Part shown: positions 10,201-25,200 of the stretch, one piece after another
Position numbering within the stretch: position 1 is the first letter of the stretch
Layout of the letters: each line of letters starts with the position of its first letter
Source: Amia ocellicauda
Lineage: Eukaryota > Chordata > Actinopteri > Amiiformes > Amiidae
DNA: 64,000 nucleotides
Reading direction: 5' to 3'
Assembly: GCF_036373705.1 (NCBI RefSeq)
Contig: NC_089856.1
Location: 6,830,501 to 6,894,500, forward strand
Notes under the pieces: generated by a model
The model's input: only the letters and a program-made list of their open reading frames with translations
The model's database searches: none
Told to the model about the DNA's origin: nothing
Program-made: the position numbers and the translations under genes

Positions 10201-13200
10201 TGTTCAATTTTTATTCAATTATTAATTACATTTTCATTCAATAATCATGTGAAGTAATTTGCTTTGCAGCTCACATCAAATTAGCATCCTTATGGCAATG
10301 TTTTCTGGTCATCGTGAAATACAAATTGTATTAGACAATCTAGCTACCTAGTTTATGCAATCCAGTTTAAACACTTCACTTTTACAAACCACACTCAACT
10401 AGACCACCGGTCTACGCTAAATCAAATTGTAAAGATAACTTTGTATTTGAGTTCCAGTGAATACAAAATAGCATAAATCACCTAGGCAATAGCAGGCTAT
10501 ACATAACCACATTCACACTGAAATGCCAGCAAGACAGGGGTTGCAAATCATCCTTGGCTAGAAACCCTGTATGCAATGCATCTGTTCTGTGTTCTTAACC
10601 TGAAACAATATATACTGCATTGTCGATGATAAAGAAACAAAGCAAAATGCAGGCAACGTTTTCATGCTTTTTTCCTTTTGCATCCCCATTCACACTGGCT
10701 TTGAAAGCCTGCAAAATCCCGGCAATTACCCTTTCACACAGAAAACGTAGAAAGCCAGCGTTAGCACTATAGCCTTGGGAACGAGATGCTACAGAAGCCT
10801 GTGGGTTTGGGAAAGGAGACATGGACCAAAATTCTGGACATGTTTGTAAAAGGTTATTGGTTCTAAGCAGGGGTTTCATACTCACTGCCAAGAACAATTA
10901 GCCATGAGGAAAACACAAATGATATGTCAATCTAGTGTGCATTTTCTCGCTATGACAAAGTGTGGTCACTGGACCAAGCGGTCATGGATCAGTTGATCCA
11001 GTGAACCCAGTATGAGACCTGGCAAAAAATGATACGTCAATCTAGTGTGCATTTTCTTGCTATGACCAAGTGTGGTCCCTGGACCAAGCGGTCATGGATC
11101 AGTTGATCCAGTGAACCCAGTATGAGACCTGGCAAAAAAAAAATCAACTAAAATAAATGAGTTAAAAAAATAAAAATAGCATGACATTGTGTGTATATCT
11201 ATATCAACCAAATGTCTGGGTGTGCAAATCTGCAATTGCACAACTTTTTTCTGCTTTCAAAATGTTTCTGCTTAAAATCAAATTACATAACTCTAAACAA
11301 ACAACTGTCAGTGTACACTGTAATGCAGTCTAACACATTTGCCTGTATAGAGATATATTTTGCTTGATTTATTGGTATGTAAGTTCTGACATATGTGTGA
11401 CAATACTTAGCATTACATACATCACCAACCTTTTTATTGATCAATAACATTGAATTGCTGCCACTACATAATTTTTTTTTCAACCATTTCTAATGACCCG
11501 GTCCATTTTTCGTCACAGTCAAGATCACAAGTTCTTTGTCAAAAGTGTCTTAACGCATTGTTGTCAAAATGCAAAAACTCCGCTATTCTGATTGGTTATG
11601 TCAGTTAGCTGATGCATTGCATCGACAATGCAAGGACATGCCGCGTCATTTGCTGGCATTCGTTTTCCTGCTCCATTCACACAGACCCTTTGCCGGAAAA
11701 CTGCTGGCATTTAGACTAGGTCCCGAGGTGGAAAATTGCTGGTGTCGAAATGCCAGCATAAACCCATTCACGCAGACCTTGCCAGCAACAAAATGTCACC
11801 AAAAGGCCGGCATTTGTTTCAGTGTGAATGGAGTATATGTCACTACATAATTAGGGCTTGACAGATATATCGGAGGGCTGATATTATCAGCCGATATTGG
11901 CCTTTTACAGAAATATCCTTATCGGCACATATTCCTTTGATAATTTCTCAAACTATTGCTTAAATATTTTTTTTCAAATTACAATAAAATCCTTCATCAG
12001 ACTTCAGACATAAAATAAATTATTTGGTTTTACAGTCATTATTATAATTATGTTTTTTTAACAAAACTGTCTACAAATGACAAGCTCAGATCACAAAAGA
12101 AAACAGAGCTCGCTCTTGGGAGAAAATGCAGTGGATTGGCAGTATTGAGGTAGTGGCGATTCCAGACAATGTGAAACAGGGTGGCCAAGGGTGTCCAGTA
12201 CTTATTCTTGGGGTGGCACAGTGTTTGCCAGTGCATATTTGTCACTATGTCTCTATGAGAGCCAAATTTGAGGGATTCATGAGAAAATGTCTGTTTTCAA
12301 AAAGTAAATATCGGTAATTTGGAAATTTTGCTCCTCAATTATCGGTATTGGACCCAAAAATAAACTATTGGTCAGGCTCTCTCTCTCTCTCTCATATTCT
12401 GTCATTGTTAGTGGTGCAGAAGGGTGTTTGGCTTTTAGGTAGGTTAACATAACAGTTGAAGATTTGTGGTAGTGTAATTGCACTGCACATATTTTATATT
12501 TAACAGTGTTTTAATTTACTTATTTACTTTTCTATGAGGAAGACATTTAGTCTTAGTGATATGTAGTTGTGATTGTGAAGCAGATATGTTTGAGTCCAGA
12601 TCTGCCCGATTTCATGGAGATTTTGAGCTGAGTTTTTTTTTTTTAATTCAAAATGACTCAGAATCGTGCATTTCAGGTCTCCAGCTGTCAAAATCTTCTG
12701 GGGGACCCCTGGACCCCCCGCCCTCAATTACTCAATTGTCTTTGCCCTCATTTTTCAACACTAATTTTGTGCAGTTCATAGTGGGACAGGGGGAATGGTA
12801 AATACTTGAATCTAATAAGACACAAAATCCTTGAAAGTTTCTATTATGTTTATCAATATGACTACAATAATCTTTAACGAATTAAAATGTAAGTGGTCTG
12901 AACCCATTTTAATACTAATATATACATTTATTTTATTATGTACATATCATAACTGCCCCCACCATGTCTGGACCTTGGCTGTATCTTGACAAATAAATTT
13001 GGACCCTGACACAAAATAATAGACTACCCCTGTTCTAGATAATTAGGATTTGGGTGTGTCACGGGGTGTCGCTAGACCCTATTTAGTGGTGCTTCAGCCC
13101 CCATGTATTCTCTCTCAGCCCCCCTACAAATCTTACGATCATACCGTAATACCGCCAGCCCCACTAACGCCAGAGAAAACACCGTTGATCAGCCCTCCTA

Positions 13201-16200
13201 TAACTTAAAGTGGAGAAACGCCCCATGTGTGTCAGATTACTGGAATGTTCCCTTAGGATAGCCAGATACTGTTCACAATGAGACTTGAAATTCCTATTAA
13301 ATCTGTTCTTTTAAGAAAGGTTCCTTCAGTAGGCTAGAGGTTTCCCTGCTTTTTTTGTCCATCAGTTGAACATTGAAAAAGAACATTGAGCATGAGAGAA
13401 CCTGTTAGCCCCTTAATCTTGTAATGTTTTTATTTCCTTGACTTTTTATGAAGATCTGAAAACCAAACCCGTTAAGCTTCCTATTCATAACATGACTGAT
13501 CCACTGTACAGTTGTTAACATTTTGAACTGCTAAACACAGACAGGAACATTTTCAGCAAAGCACTTTCATCTTCAATCCTGGAAAAACTACGAAATCGAT
13601 GTGAAAAATCCTGTTAAACTGCTTTTTGACCAAGCCCTGACATGCTATTCTGTAATACCCTGTGCAATACCCTTGGCTTTTTTGGTAGTGTAATGGCAAA
13701 CCATCACAACAACCATATAAATTGAGATTCTAGCATTTCTACAAGAATCTGACTGAATTATTTCACAATAATTGTTTTTAATTGTAATGCAGTTTTTATT
13801 GTTTAAAAATAAAAACAATCTCTTTTTATCATGAATATATGATGTGATATATATGGCACATTTCTAAGGCAATGGCATCTCAAAGCACGTCAGCTGTGGT
13901 AAAAAGGGCATAGTGAATGTCCAGTGGAAAATATTATGTACAAAATATATACGTTTCAGTTACACTTATCTAAAATATTACAAGAACATTATACACTATG
14001 GTTATTAACTGGGTGCTTGGACAGATAGCAGAGCAATTTAACAGAATTAATTGAAATTTTCAAAACGTATAGGCCTATGATCTGCAGCTATATAATGCAG
14101 ATAACTCTTGACACATTTATGTTGAATAAAAAACCCTATTATTTGAAGATACACTTGGTAAATGAACACTAGAGGGAGCCCCTACTTTGTGAAATACAGA
14201 TGATCTATGGATTATTAGATGCACACTGAACATCTTTAATTCATAGAGTATGGTCACCTCTTTTCAACATGCTGAAACCTTCTAATTTACAGCTCCAACA
14301 AATCAATCCCGTACAGCTTCCCTGTTCCTGTCGTCTTCACTTTGAAAGGTGGCAGTTCTTATGTAGTTGAGAAGATCATGCACAGGTAAAACTGTGGGAA
14401 GTTGATTGGATATGTGTGATAAACCTTGATGAATAGGGGTGAATACAATCTTCGATATTTGGATAGCACTTCAAATGCATTTGGCCTCAAGTTTGATTTA
14501 TACACAAACAGACAATTGTGATCAAAATTATTGGGGTAACACTTACAATCTATCTGTTATACAAATAATACACAAAGCAGCACAGGCTGAACTTAATCTG
14601 TTTAAATGAAAAAAAAAAACCACTTGTCTTTCCTTTTAAGGTTAAAAAAGTGATAACGTCACTTTAATTTAACTTTATAGGTCTGTTTTCCATAGCATTT
14701 AATATTTATCTGCAGCTTTGTTCATATTTCAAACATGGCTAAGGTAATGATTGTCAGAGGTTTCTGCCTTCAAGCATGCTTTAAAAGTTAAATTGAAAGG
14801 ACACTGCGTGTTACCCATGTACTTTTAAGCAAGCTTTAGGGGGAGTAATTTTATCTTAAGACTTGGTTCAAGGTTTACTGTATCAGTCAGAGACAGGAAT
14901 CTTGGTTTCAGACTGGCACATGCTTAATGCTTCTGACATCTGAAACCCCCAACTGAATGCTTTAAATACTTAAGGTTCTGCCATAAATTTCACCAATCAG
15001 ACATTAACACTTTGCCCTCCGGCCTCTAAATCTAGGAAGCTGTATTCTGTATAAGCAATTTAAGCTTACACCTCAGTCCAAAAATAAAAATACATCTCAT
15101 TCTTTTGCATTTTTTTTTTTTTTTCATGCCATGTTTAATTTGCAACCAGTTAATGTTGGGTAGAACTTTGAAAACTCTATAGGATAAAGTTTCAATTAAG
15201 CCAAACATAGAGGCATCACTACTGAATATCTTCTGTCCTAAGGCCAGTGTAATAACATTCTGTAGAGATGCCACTGTAAATGTAACAAGTATACATTATA
15301 AATGGATTATATTAAACTTGGTTGCATGTAGCAACCACATAAAAGGATTTAGGTGTTTTATAGATTGTAAAGTTGAATGTTTAGTTTGGAATATCCAGAG
15401 TAATCTAAGACTAAAGGAACTCTCTTTGGTCCCAAATAGAAGAGTTTTCATATGAGTAAACGCTGTCAAAAACATTTGTGTGCATGTCAAAAAACTAAAT
15501 AAATCTGTATGCGTCATAAATGCAGTGTATTTGTATGCTTTCTGTTGGTAAGAATCGCCAAAAAAACAACTTTCAAATGTATTTATATACTCCCACGACA
15601 TCGCAGATTCCTAAATCCCACTTCCAAAAAAAGAAATTGTGGATTTGCGCTGACTACGACTTGCAAGGACTTTAAAATTACTGTCAAATATTTTTCATTT
15701 TTTGGGGATTCTAACACTTATGATGTGATATCGATATGTTTAGTTTACATAACTCCCTATACAATATAGGCCTATGTGCAACAAAGATGAATAAGACTTA
15801 ATTACCATTAGGTTCTTTATATGTCACACACTTCAATTTGATATCTAGCCTGATTTTTACCATTGGAAAAAACCTGCTGGTTGTAATGCAAATCTGTTCA
15901 TATTTCAGCATTTATATTCAGTCAGGTTTTTCAGCTGTCATATATGTTGCCAACTCCCAGTGCAAACTAATATATGATTTAAATCTGGATGCAATGGCTT
16001 GTAACAACAATGAAGATTATAGCAAAATAAAATACTTTGTAATATTTCTATTCAGTACTACAGCTATGTTCCTGTACATTATTAAATAGCCTATATTTAA
16101 ATATTCCAACCGTAAACTCAATCTTAACCATAACTTTTACCCTGAACACACAGCCTAAAACTTTCTAGGTTTGTAATTAAATGTATCTGTGTACATAGGT

Positions 16201-19200
16201 GTTCAGACTGATATATTAAAATAAACCAAACACTTAAAAAAAAAAAAAAGTGACCACATGCTCATTTTGACTTGTTCTCGCTGACATGAACCTCATCTAC
16301 ACTATTGGTGTACGTAGTTTATTTTGTTATGTAAAATAAACTAAACAAACAAACTTTGGTAGGCCCTAATTGTTTATCGCTTCACATCTGAGGTAAATTA
16401 ATTGTGAAACGGATGTTATTTAGCCCCACTAAAGTAATTCACAAGTTTCTAGGACACTAGTATATTGTTGCCTACATTATGAACTTTCATGATTTGGGAT
16501 AATTCTGAATGACATTTGTATTTTATTTATAAAAAAAAATGTTATGCATATTGTAGTGCTCTGTTTTTACCTAGTGAATTCACATGAATCGTATTACCTT
16601 TCAGGTTATCAGTAAATCAAATAAAACATTGATGTATCTTAGAACAGTAAGTTTTCCCAGTTTCAAAAGCTAAGTAAATGCAAACATTTATGACATATGT
16701 CTTTAGCATCTGGGTTATCTCTAAACTGTGTTCAAGGAGAATCTAAATTCTACTTTACAATTCAGAACATTTGGAGGCTTAGCTGAATACTCCACTTGCT
16801 GCCTAGAGAACGACTCCTCTTATACACAGCCCTATCACAAGGTTTTTTCTTATTCCGTGTCTGAGAGCCATATGCTGCCCACTGTTACTCGATAACATGT
16901 CATTTGTGTGTTTTGTTGCTGTGGAAAGCTGTGTACACATTGATTGTTCAAATAAATCAATTATTTATTTTATATTAAGTTAGTTTTGAGCATTCTTTGC
17001 TACCCAAGCTCATGTATACCTGTCAGTTTAGGTTAACTTCACAAATTTATGGAGTCTGAAAAGGAAGGAACTGGAGTGCAAATACTCTTGCTAACCCGTT
17101 AATGCATTTAGTTTCACAGCGGTTCTGATTCCGTGTGAGCAAGGAAGCTGATGTGATTTGAACTGATGAGTGTACAAGTCAGTAAGGATTATAAGATTGA
17201 GTTTCTGAGTTCCAGACTGAGATCAATTTCCTTTTGCTGGAACTGGTTTTGAAGTTCAAGTGTTCAGCCCAATAGACCAACTGACCTCCATAACCCGTTA
17301 TTCAAATAAGTTCTGGTCATCCAGTAGACCAGGCGTCTCGGACTCAATTCCTGGAAGGCCAGTGTTTTCTGTTTTTGTTCCAGAAAACGTGCAGATGGAT
17401 CCATGATTATCATTTTAGAGGAGGAGGATGTAGTGATTTGTTTTGTTAAAATGTATTTGGAGTAATAGCTAGCTGTTACAAGTTAGGAGAAATGAAAAGT
17501 GAAAAAATAAGTAGTTAATTCTGAATTTAAAATAATAAGGCTTTGGTAATTATATGTGCAATGTGCAGCCAGACAATTGTCTGAGGACTTATTACGCTAC
17601 TGACAGGTTTTCATCTAGGCTAATTACTGTAATGCCAAACATTTTATTTCCATATGTGAAGGTAACCTATACTGTCAATACTTTGTTTTTCTTTTTATAT
17701 TACAGATTTATTGCACTGTTCACTGAAGTGTGTCTCTCCCTCTTTCAAAAAGATATGAAAAGGAGACTCTACTCTAAAATCTTGTGGAACTGTTTGTTTA
17801 TTTTAATTTTACATTTTTTAGAGATGCATTTTCACTGCTCACTATTAATTCTGCAGCTAAAAAAAGGATTTATGTTGAGTGTCTATATATTAAATCGATA
17901 TCTTCAACAATATTTTGAAGATTCCTTTTATGGATAAGAAAATAAGATTTATTTGTATTTATATTCAGAGTTTATAATTCAGGTCATTTAGCCTAATTCA
18001 GGTCTACTGTTTTATTGGTGTTTGGTTGTCAAACCTGTGACAACCAGATTTTATTTTGTGGATTCATAAATTTGTTTAGAATTGGTTTGCAACCCAGAGA
18101 TACATTCCATATCATATGTTAGCAAAATTCCATCTTTGCTTGCATTAACATAAGAAAACATAATGTATTCTTCCATCTAATCTGTCAATGCAAAATACAC
18201 TGTAGTTTTCCATTCCTTATTTTTATTTAGAATTTTTGCATTTAAACAAAATATCTATTTTAAATTGCTAGGGTATTTTGACAAAAGTGTATTTATTTGT
18301 GTTCTATAGACTTTGCTCAGTATGCTATCAATCAAATACAAATATGGTAACATTTTTTTTAAATTATGATCTTGAATTTATTTTCTTAAAACCATTTTCA
18401 CTGGAACTTATTTATGTGGAATTTAACATTTATTGTCTAGTTTTTTAATAAAATGGCAGTAAAAAGTACAGTATAACTGCAGTTAATGCAGCACTGTGGA
18501 GTAGTGGTTAGGGCTCTGGACACAGCTGGAAGGTTGTGGGTTGTTCAAATCCTGGGTGAAGCAGTGTTGTACCCTTGAGCAAGGTACTTCACTTAGATTG
18601 CTCCAGTAAAATGCCCAGCTGTATAAATGGGTACAAATGTAAGTCGCCCTGGATAAGAGCGTCAGCTACATGACAAATAATGTAATGTACAGAACCTCTC
18701 AAGAGGTTTCAGACTCAAGTTTTGAAGGGTCTGAAACTCAATTCATGGAGGGCTGTAGTGTCTTTGGTCTTTTGTTCCAACCAAACTCCCAGTTACAGTA
18801 TTTCTCTGGTTAACTGATTCACATTTAGCTGGTTAGCTGAATGTAATGCTGCTCTACAGACTGCATATGATGTTGCACCTAAGTAGCACCTTGAATCAAA
18901 AGAACAAGCCTTAAACTGAAAAACTAAAACAAGAGCCCTCTAAAACATCTAAATTGTAATTTACAAAATTGACTACATTTGAAGCACAAAATTGCATTCC
19001 CCAACACATTGTAAGGCATTTGTATTGCTGTGAGGGCTGGGTCTTGGTATCCCTACCTGGGCAGGTGATGGAGCATGGTGGTCTTCTTATGTGTGGTGGC
19101 TTGGTTTCGCTGTGCTCAGGGGCAAGGCTACTGGAGCTGAGGAGAGGTGTTTTCCCGAACAGCTTGAGCTGCTTGCGGCTAATAATAAGTCTCACTCAGC

Positions 19201-22200
19201 TGCTGCTTGTTGAAATACATGCACAGGGGTCCAGCGGGACAGCAGCCCTTCCTGAATAACACCGCATGGGGAGATGGAACTACCCCAGTGCCCCCCTCCT
19301 TTTCCCCATTCCTCACCCTCCCCTTCTACTCTACACAACACACCCAAAACCGATAGCAAGACAGACAACTGCATGGCAGTTTTCCTCCTCCTCCCCATAA
19401 CTCTCTTTTGCCATCCACTTGATTTGATCATAAAAAAATACTATATACACATATGTGTTTGTGTGTATTTTTAACTCGATACGAATGCAGACAATGTTCT
19501 TCAGACTTTTAGGGGAGCCTGCTCAGTCTGTGGTGGTGTTTTGATTAATTGGAATTGATGTTAGTTCATAAAGATAATTAAACCAGTCATTAACGTTAAG
19601 TTAAGTGTAATGGTCTCCATTTGACCTAGGTTTTGGAAGTAGTGCCATCTTCATTAGTTTAAAAATGTTGTTCTAAAGGTGTTTAACTTAATAGCATAAG
19701 TGATAGAGATTTACTTTGTGGATGCTTTAGGGTTGTCAGAGTCACCTTCACCTATAATAAGCACCTACCACAGAAGATAAGCTTTGTAATATTACTTGCC
19801 AGAGACTGAGGATGTTGAACATTATAGATTCAAGGCAGTTTACCATTGTTTCTCTCTAATGTACGTTTTGATACTTTTTTGAGTCACTGTAAAGCAAACC
19901 AAAAAATAACCTAAAAAAAATTTACTGAATGATTTTCAAAAATCAGAGTAGACCAAAAAGTTGCATGATTGGATTGAGATGCATTTAGCAGTTCTATACA
20001 TTTAGTAATGGCTCTATCACAGAAGCATTTCCATTTGCCTTCTGTGTGTTATATGATGTGTTCTACATAGTATACATGCTCTGAATGATAAGCTTACTTA
20101 TAAATAACATACTGCAGCTCAACAGCCAGTGCTTTCTTTGCTATATGGAAATGATCCAGAACTGTTACTGGATGAGTCTGAGTTTAAATCTCCTCTAATC
20201 AAGCACAAAACAATACACATTTTATGTTACACAAAATGCTGGAACTTGGTCATGGCACATTACAAGAATGCTGATTTAGAGCTGTGTCTCTAGGGACCAA
20301 AAAAGGAATGTCTTGTTGTGTAAGAAAACCCTATGGCCTTTCAGACTATGGTATATAGCTTTTATGTTGTCCTTTAAAAACCTAAGAAGAAAAAAAAACT
20401 GTTTATCATTAATTTATAAAAAAAATTGACAAATTTAAGCAAGTTATTTGTTTAGCCCAAAAGCTGGCAGTTCAGTTCCTGTAATGCAGAGGACATGTTT
20501 ACATTCCAAATCTTCTCCAAATTAAACTGCTCCATAAATGGTAGAAATAAAATAGTTCTCAGCCTTTAATTCATTCTTATTAAAGGGTGACCTATACATT
20601 CTGCTGGATTGTGACTGTCCAGGACCTTGGTTGGCCAACCCTGACCTAGGCTAAGCTCTGTGGATCTACAGCATTATCACTCACCACCACAGAGAAAGCA
20701 AGAAGCAAAATATACTTATGTAAATAATTAATTGGAATCTTAATGTAAACTCCATAGGCCTAAATCCTGAACATAGGAGGAGGGGTTTACGAGAAGGGGG
20801 TGGGGGCAGTTGGAGCAAAAGTGAAGTTTATATATAGCTGTATGTCTGATGTTCATTTTACTGTCCTATCAAATTACATCTTCAGAGTTTAGCTTTCCAA
20901 CAGCATGTTTCCTCCCTCTCTCTCTCTTGCTCACTCAGTTTTCCTTCAGTAACTTGTGCTTGGATTAAGTGGCACTAAAACCCACCCCTTTAGCCTTTTT
21001 TGCCCCACCTGTTTATTTTCTTTTTTTTTTATGGGTTGAAACCCTAGCCTTGAACTGTCGCAACCAGAGCCTGTGGAAATAGAGTACTGTTCTTGTTTGA
21101 TTGTTTTTGTATCTTATTTTGCTGAAACGGTAACCAATGGGAATTTCGTGTTAAGTAAAGCTAGGGTTTCATTTTAGCACCTGCAAAAACTGCTGTGGTG
21201 AGAGTTTCTCATTGCAGTGCAAGAATCAGTTCAGACGACAGACCACCCCAAAAGTTGTGAATAATGGATATAAATTCAATAGCGTTAGAAGCTCAGGCAC
21301 CGAAGAAGGCCAATGGATCACCAGCAGTCGTGCCTGCTAAACGCCCAGCCAAGCCAGCCAAAAAGACTAAAAAAGCTGTTGTTTTTTTTGAGGTGGAGAT
21401 CTTGGATGCCAAGACCAAGGATAAGCTATGTTTCCTGGACAAGGTAAGAACACTTTTCTTTACTCAGAAAGTGCTGTTTTGTCAGTATATGTAGATTAGA
21501 CTCAGTGCAAATAGACAGAAAAGAAAACAGATTAATGCCAGGTGTATATTGTAATGATGCAAAATTTAAAATGCTACCGATTTTAGTTTTAGTCTACAGA
21601 TAACATTTAAGGCTCAAGAAGAAATGCTTAAAGTATATTAACCACAGATTAGATTTAACAGAACCAAGTACATTAGTCCTTTTACTTTTTGCATCACTTT
21701 AACGCTGAAACAAGAGAAGACAGAGAAGAATCTCAATTTGTCTTCAAATATCTGTGTTGTGTGAAATACAAGAGAGAATAAGAAAATAAAGAAATTTACT
21801 TTTAATCAGTTACTTATTTACAGTAAGATGAGATTGTAAATACATCAAATGAATAGATGACCTAACACCCCCTAAACATTTTGAGCACTGTTAATGATAT
21901 TAAGAGTTAACATTTGTATAATACTTGTATAATACAAATGCATAAGTATAGCAGATATGATTTTTTATGCTGCATTATTAAAAATGAATGAAAGCCTTAT
22001 GGAACTGACTATTTCTGCACTTGTGTGCCTTAAATTTTCATGAAGGAAGAAATGTAGAAACGGGTTTGTGGACAAGGGAGTGGTTCCTCAATTGTAAACG
22101 GAGAAATACATCAATCTCTTGACACATTTAGCATTTTTTTTTCCTGACCCCGACACTGTTGTGATTTAAAGTAGTCCTTATTTAACTTCAAATGGGTTTC

Positions 22201-25200
22201 GAGATCATGCCATATTCTGTGAAAGTTGTCATCTTGCAAAGTCACATGACTGATTAATTCATGCTCACTCTTTCTTTGGATTGGCCAAATGCAAAAACTT
22301 ATTTTTGAAAATGTTCCTCAGACTAGAAATCAGTCTGCTCCTTGCTTCTGGATATGCAGAAACAGCCAACATCTGCAATGAAATTGTGTCTGGAAGGTCT
22401 TTAGAAACCTCTTGTCTGTGCTGGGCTTCATTTGTGAATATGTTGTGTTCTTCATCTTAGTGCTTATGTCTTCAGGATTCAAGGAAGAGAAGCGTCCTCT
22501 GAATTCCCTGCCAAGGTTGCTTTTCCTTTCACTGAGAAATTGGCAAATGTTTATTAAAAAAATATTATTATAATAAATCCAAAAAATTGAGCAAGGGGTG
22601 ACTCAATGTAACCTAATTTCCATTCTCATAGCCAATGTGTAAGGCCAGCCAGTATAGATACAGCTATATTTCCAGTACCAATTGGGGGTGGGGGCATGAC
22701 ATCAAATATAGACTTGACAAGTATTCTTAGTTATCATGACTTTCAGAAAAGTGATTTGCATAATATGATCTGGGCCTGTATGCATAAAACATCTCAGAAT
22801 TACTCCTAGGAATCACTTTAAAAGTTAGTTTAGGAGTAAGATTAAACCTTGCTCAGAAGAGGAGGTAGAAGTTAGTCATAAAGTTTCTTGCACCTACTTT
22901 TAGCTGGGAGTAGGATCCAATCCTAGGAAAACACTTTACCATATTTTCACAACAGTTTAGGTTAGAATATGGCTCACTGTGACTTATTTTTTCCTGTTTT
23001 TATTGAAATTTACGTAGTCTAATGTTTCAATGTATAATTGGAGATAAAAAATAAATCATGGATTAGTTTTGTTTAACAAAATGTAACCCCTTAAGATAAC
23101 AAACCCCTCTGCTACCCTTAAAAGGGCACCAAATCCATGTGCTTCTCTTTAATGCCATATGTACTCTTCACTGTTGTGTTATTCCTTTCTAACGATGTGA
23201 AGCATCGTGTTTTTTACGCCCCCCCTCTGCATTCTGAAATGGGGGTGGTGGGGGGATACTTGGTCTGAGTAGGACTTTAAAAAAAAAAAAAAAAAAAAAA
23301 AAAACTCAGAAAATATTGACAATTATGACATTCTGGAACCAGACAGTCTAATGATCAAAACAAGACCATCCATGTTTTGGTAGAAGCAAAGAAGCACCCA
23401 TAGAGAGCTCAAAATGTCAAGAAGGAAAACTCTGTTTACAGTGTACTAATACACAATGATGCTACATAATTGGATCTGAACTTCTCTCTGTTTGATAAAA
23501 CATTATATAATATATACTGGATTAATCGTTAGGGGCTTTTCTAGACTTCAAGTTTTATGGGGCCGTCTGAATGAGAGACCCGAAGCATTCTGTGAAAGCA
23601 GCCCAAGACCCAAGGCGAAGAAGTGGAATGTTCTGTAGTCACCTGACCTGAATCTAATTGAGCATACATTTCACCTGCTGAAGGAAAAACGTCCCAAGAA
23701 CAAGCAGGAACTAAAGACAGCTGCAGTGCAGGCCTGGCAGAGCATCTCCAGGGAAGAAACCCAGCATCTGGTGATGTCTATGGTTCCAGACTTCAGGCAG
23801 TCATTCACTGCAAATGATTTGCAACCAAGTGTTGAAACTCATGATTATGTTAGTTTATCCAGTTACTTTTGAGCCCCAAAATTGGGGGGACCACATATAA
23901 AAATTGGTTTAATTCCTACACTGTTTACCCAATTTGGATGTAACTACCTTCAAATTAAAGATGAAAGTCTACACTTAAAACAACTTGATGTTTCCTTTCA
24001 AATCCATTGTCACTGTCCAAATATTTATGGACCTAACTGTGTGTGCATATACATCGATCAGCCATAACATTATGACCACCTGCCTAATATTGTGTAGGTC
24101 CCCCTTTTGCTGCCAAAACCGCCCTGACCCGTCGAGGCATGGACTCCACTAGATCTCTGAAGGTGTGCTGTGGTATCTGGCACCAAGACGTTAGCAGCAG
24201 ATCCTTTAAGTCCTGTAAGTTGCGAGGTGGGGCCTCCATGGATCAGACTTGTTTGTCCAGCACATCCCACAGATGTTCGATTGGATTGTGATCTGGGGAA
24301 TTTGGAGGCCAAGTCAACAGCTCGTGATTCATCAGACCAGACCTTCTTCCATTGCTCCGTGGTCCAGTTCTGATGCTCACGTGCCCATTGTAGACGCAAT
24401 GGACAGGGGTCAGCATGGGCACCCTGACTGGTCTGCGGCTACGCAGCCCCATATGCAACAAACTGCGATGCACTGTGTGTTCTGACACCTTTCTATAAGA
24501 ACCAGCATGAACTTTTTCAGCAATTTGAGTTACAGTAGCTTGTCTGTTGGATCGGACCACACGGGCCAGCCTTTGCTCCCCACGTGCATCAGTGAGCCTT
24601 GGCCGCCCATGACCCTGTTGCCGGTTCACCGCTTTTCCTTCCTTGGACCACTTTTGATAGGTACTAACCACTGCAGACCGGCAACACCCCACAAGAGCTG
24701 CAGTTTTGGAGATGCTCTGACCCAGTCGTCTAGCCATCACAATTTGGCCCTTGTCAAAGTCACTCAGATCCTTACGCTTGCCCATTTTTCCTGCTTCTAA
24801 AACATCAACTTTGAGTACAAAATGTTCACTTGCTGCCTAATATATCCCACCCACTGACAGGTGCCATGATAACGAGATTATCAGGTTACATAAACCTGCC
24901 TGATGTCAGGCAGGTCGAACCAACGTTCTATGCCAAAATAGTCAAGTTCAACCACTACAAACAAGCATTTTTAAATATCATGAAGATATTTTTTTCACAA
25001 TACACCCTTCTATTATAAATGCCAAGCTCCGAGTCGTTTGAAAAAATAAACCTAATTAATATAGTGTTTAAAAAGCTAAAAGTCTCATATTACAGCATTT
25101 TGAATTCCTGTAAAATGTCACTGGAAATTAAAATATTACTTAGGCTTTAACTTAAAATTGATAATGTAGACTGTATGAATAATTTTTTTTTTTTTTAGTA

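Larger units (their letters stand above)
7246..21392 (+). other. TECR intron 1
   Basis: A 14.1-kb intron. It holds the unclassified element at 10510-11830, hAT-like remnants at 11850-12376, a SINE at 18488, short repeats near 17331, 18715 and 20607, and the alternative promoter and first exon from about 20829. Long parts (7246-10500, 12800-17300, 19200-20600) show no gene that I can support. Confidence 0.6.

Noticed and set aside
10921..11140. CRISPR-like repeats
   Set aside because: Only two 110-bp units in direct tandem without spacers, in a vertebrate intron.
17554..17937. 127-aa open frame on the plus strand in TECR intron 1
   Set aside because: AT-rich, Phe/Leu/Ile-heavy composition, no domain, no splice or conservation sign; a chance frame.
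18488..18690. Possible tRNA gene because of the B box
   Set aside because: The body continues into a SINE core and LINE-like tail and recurs elsewhere; no tRNA cloverleaf is complete.
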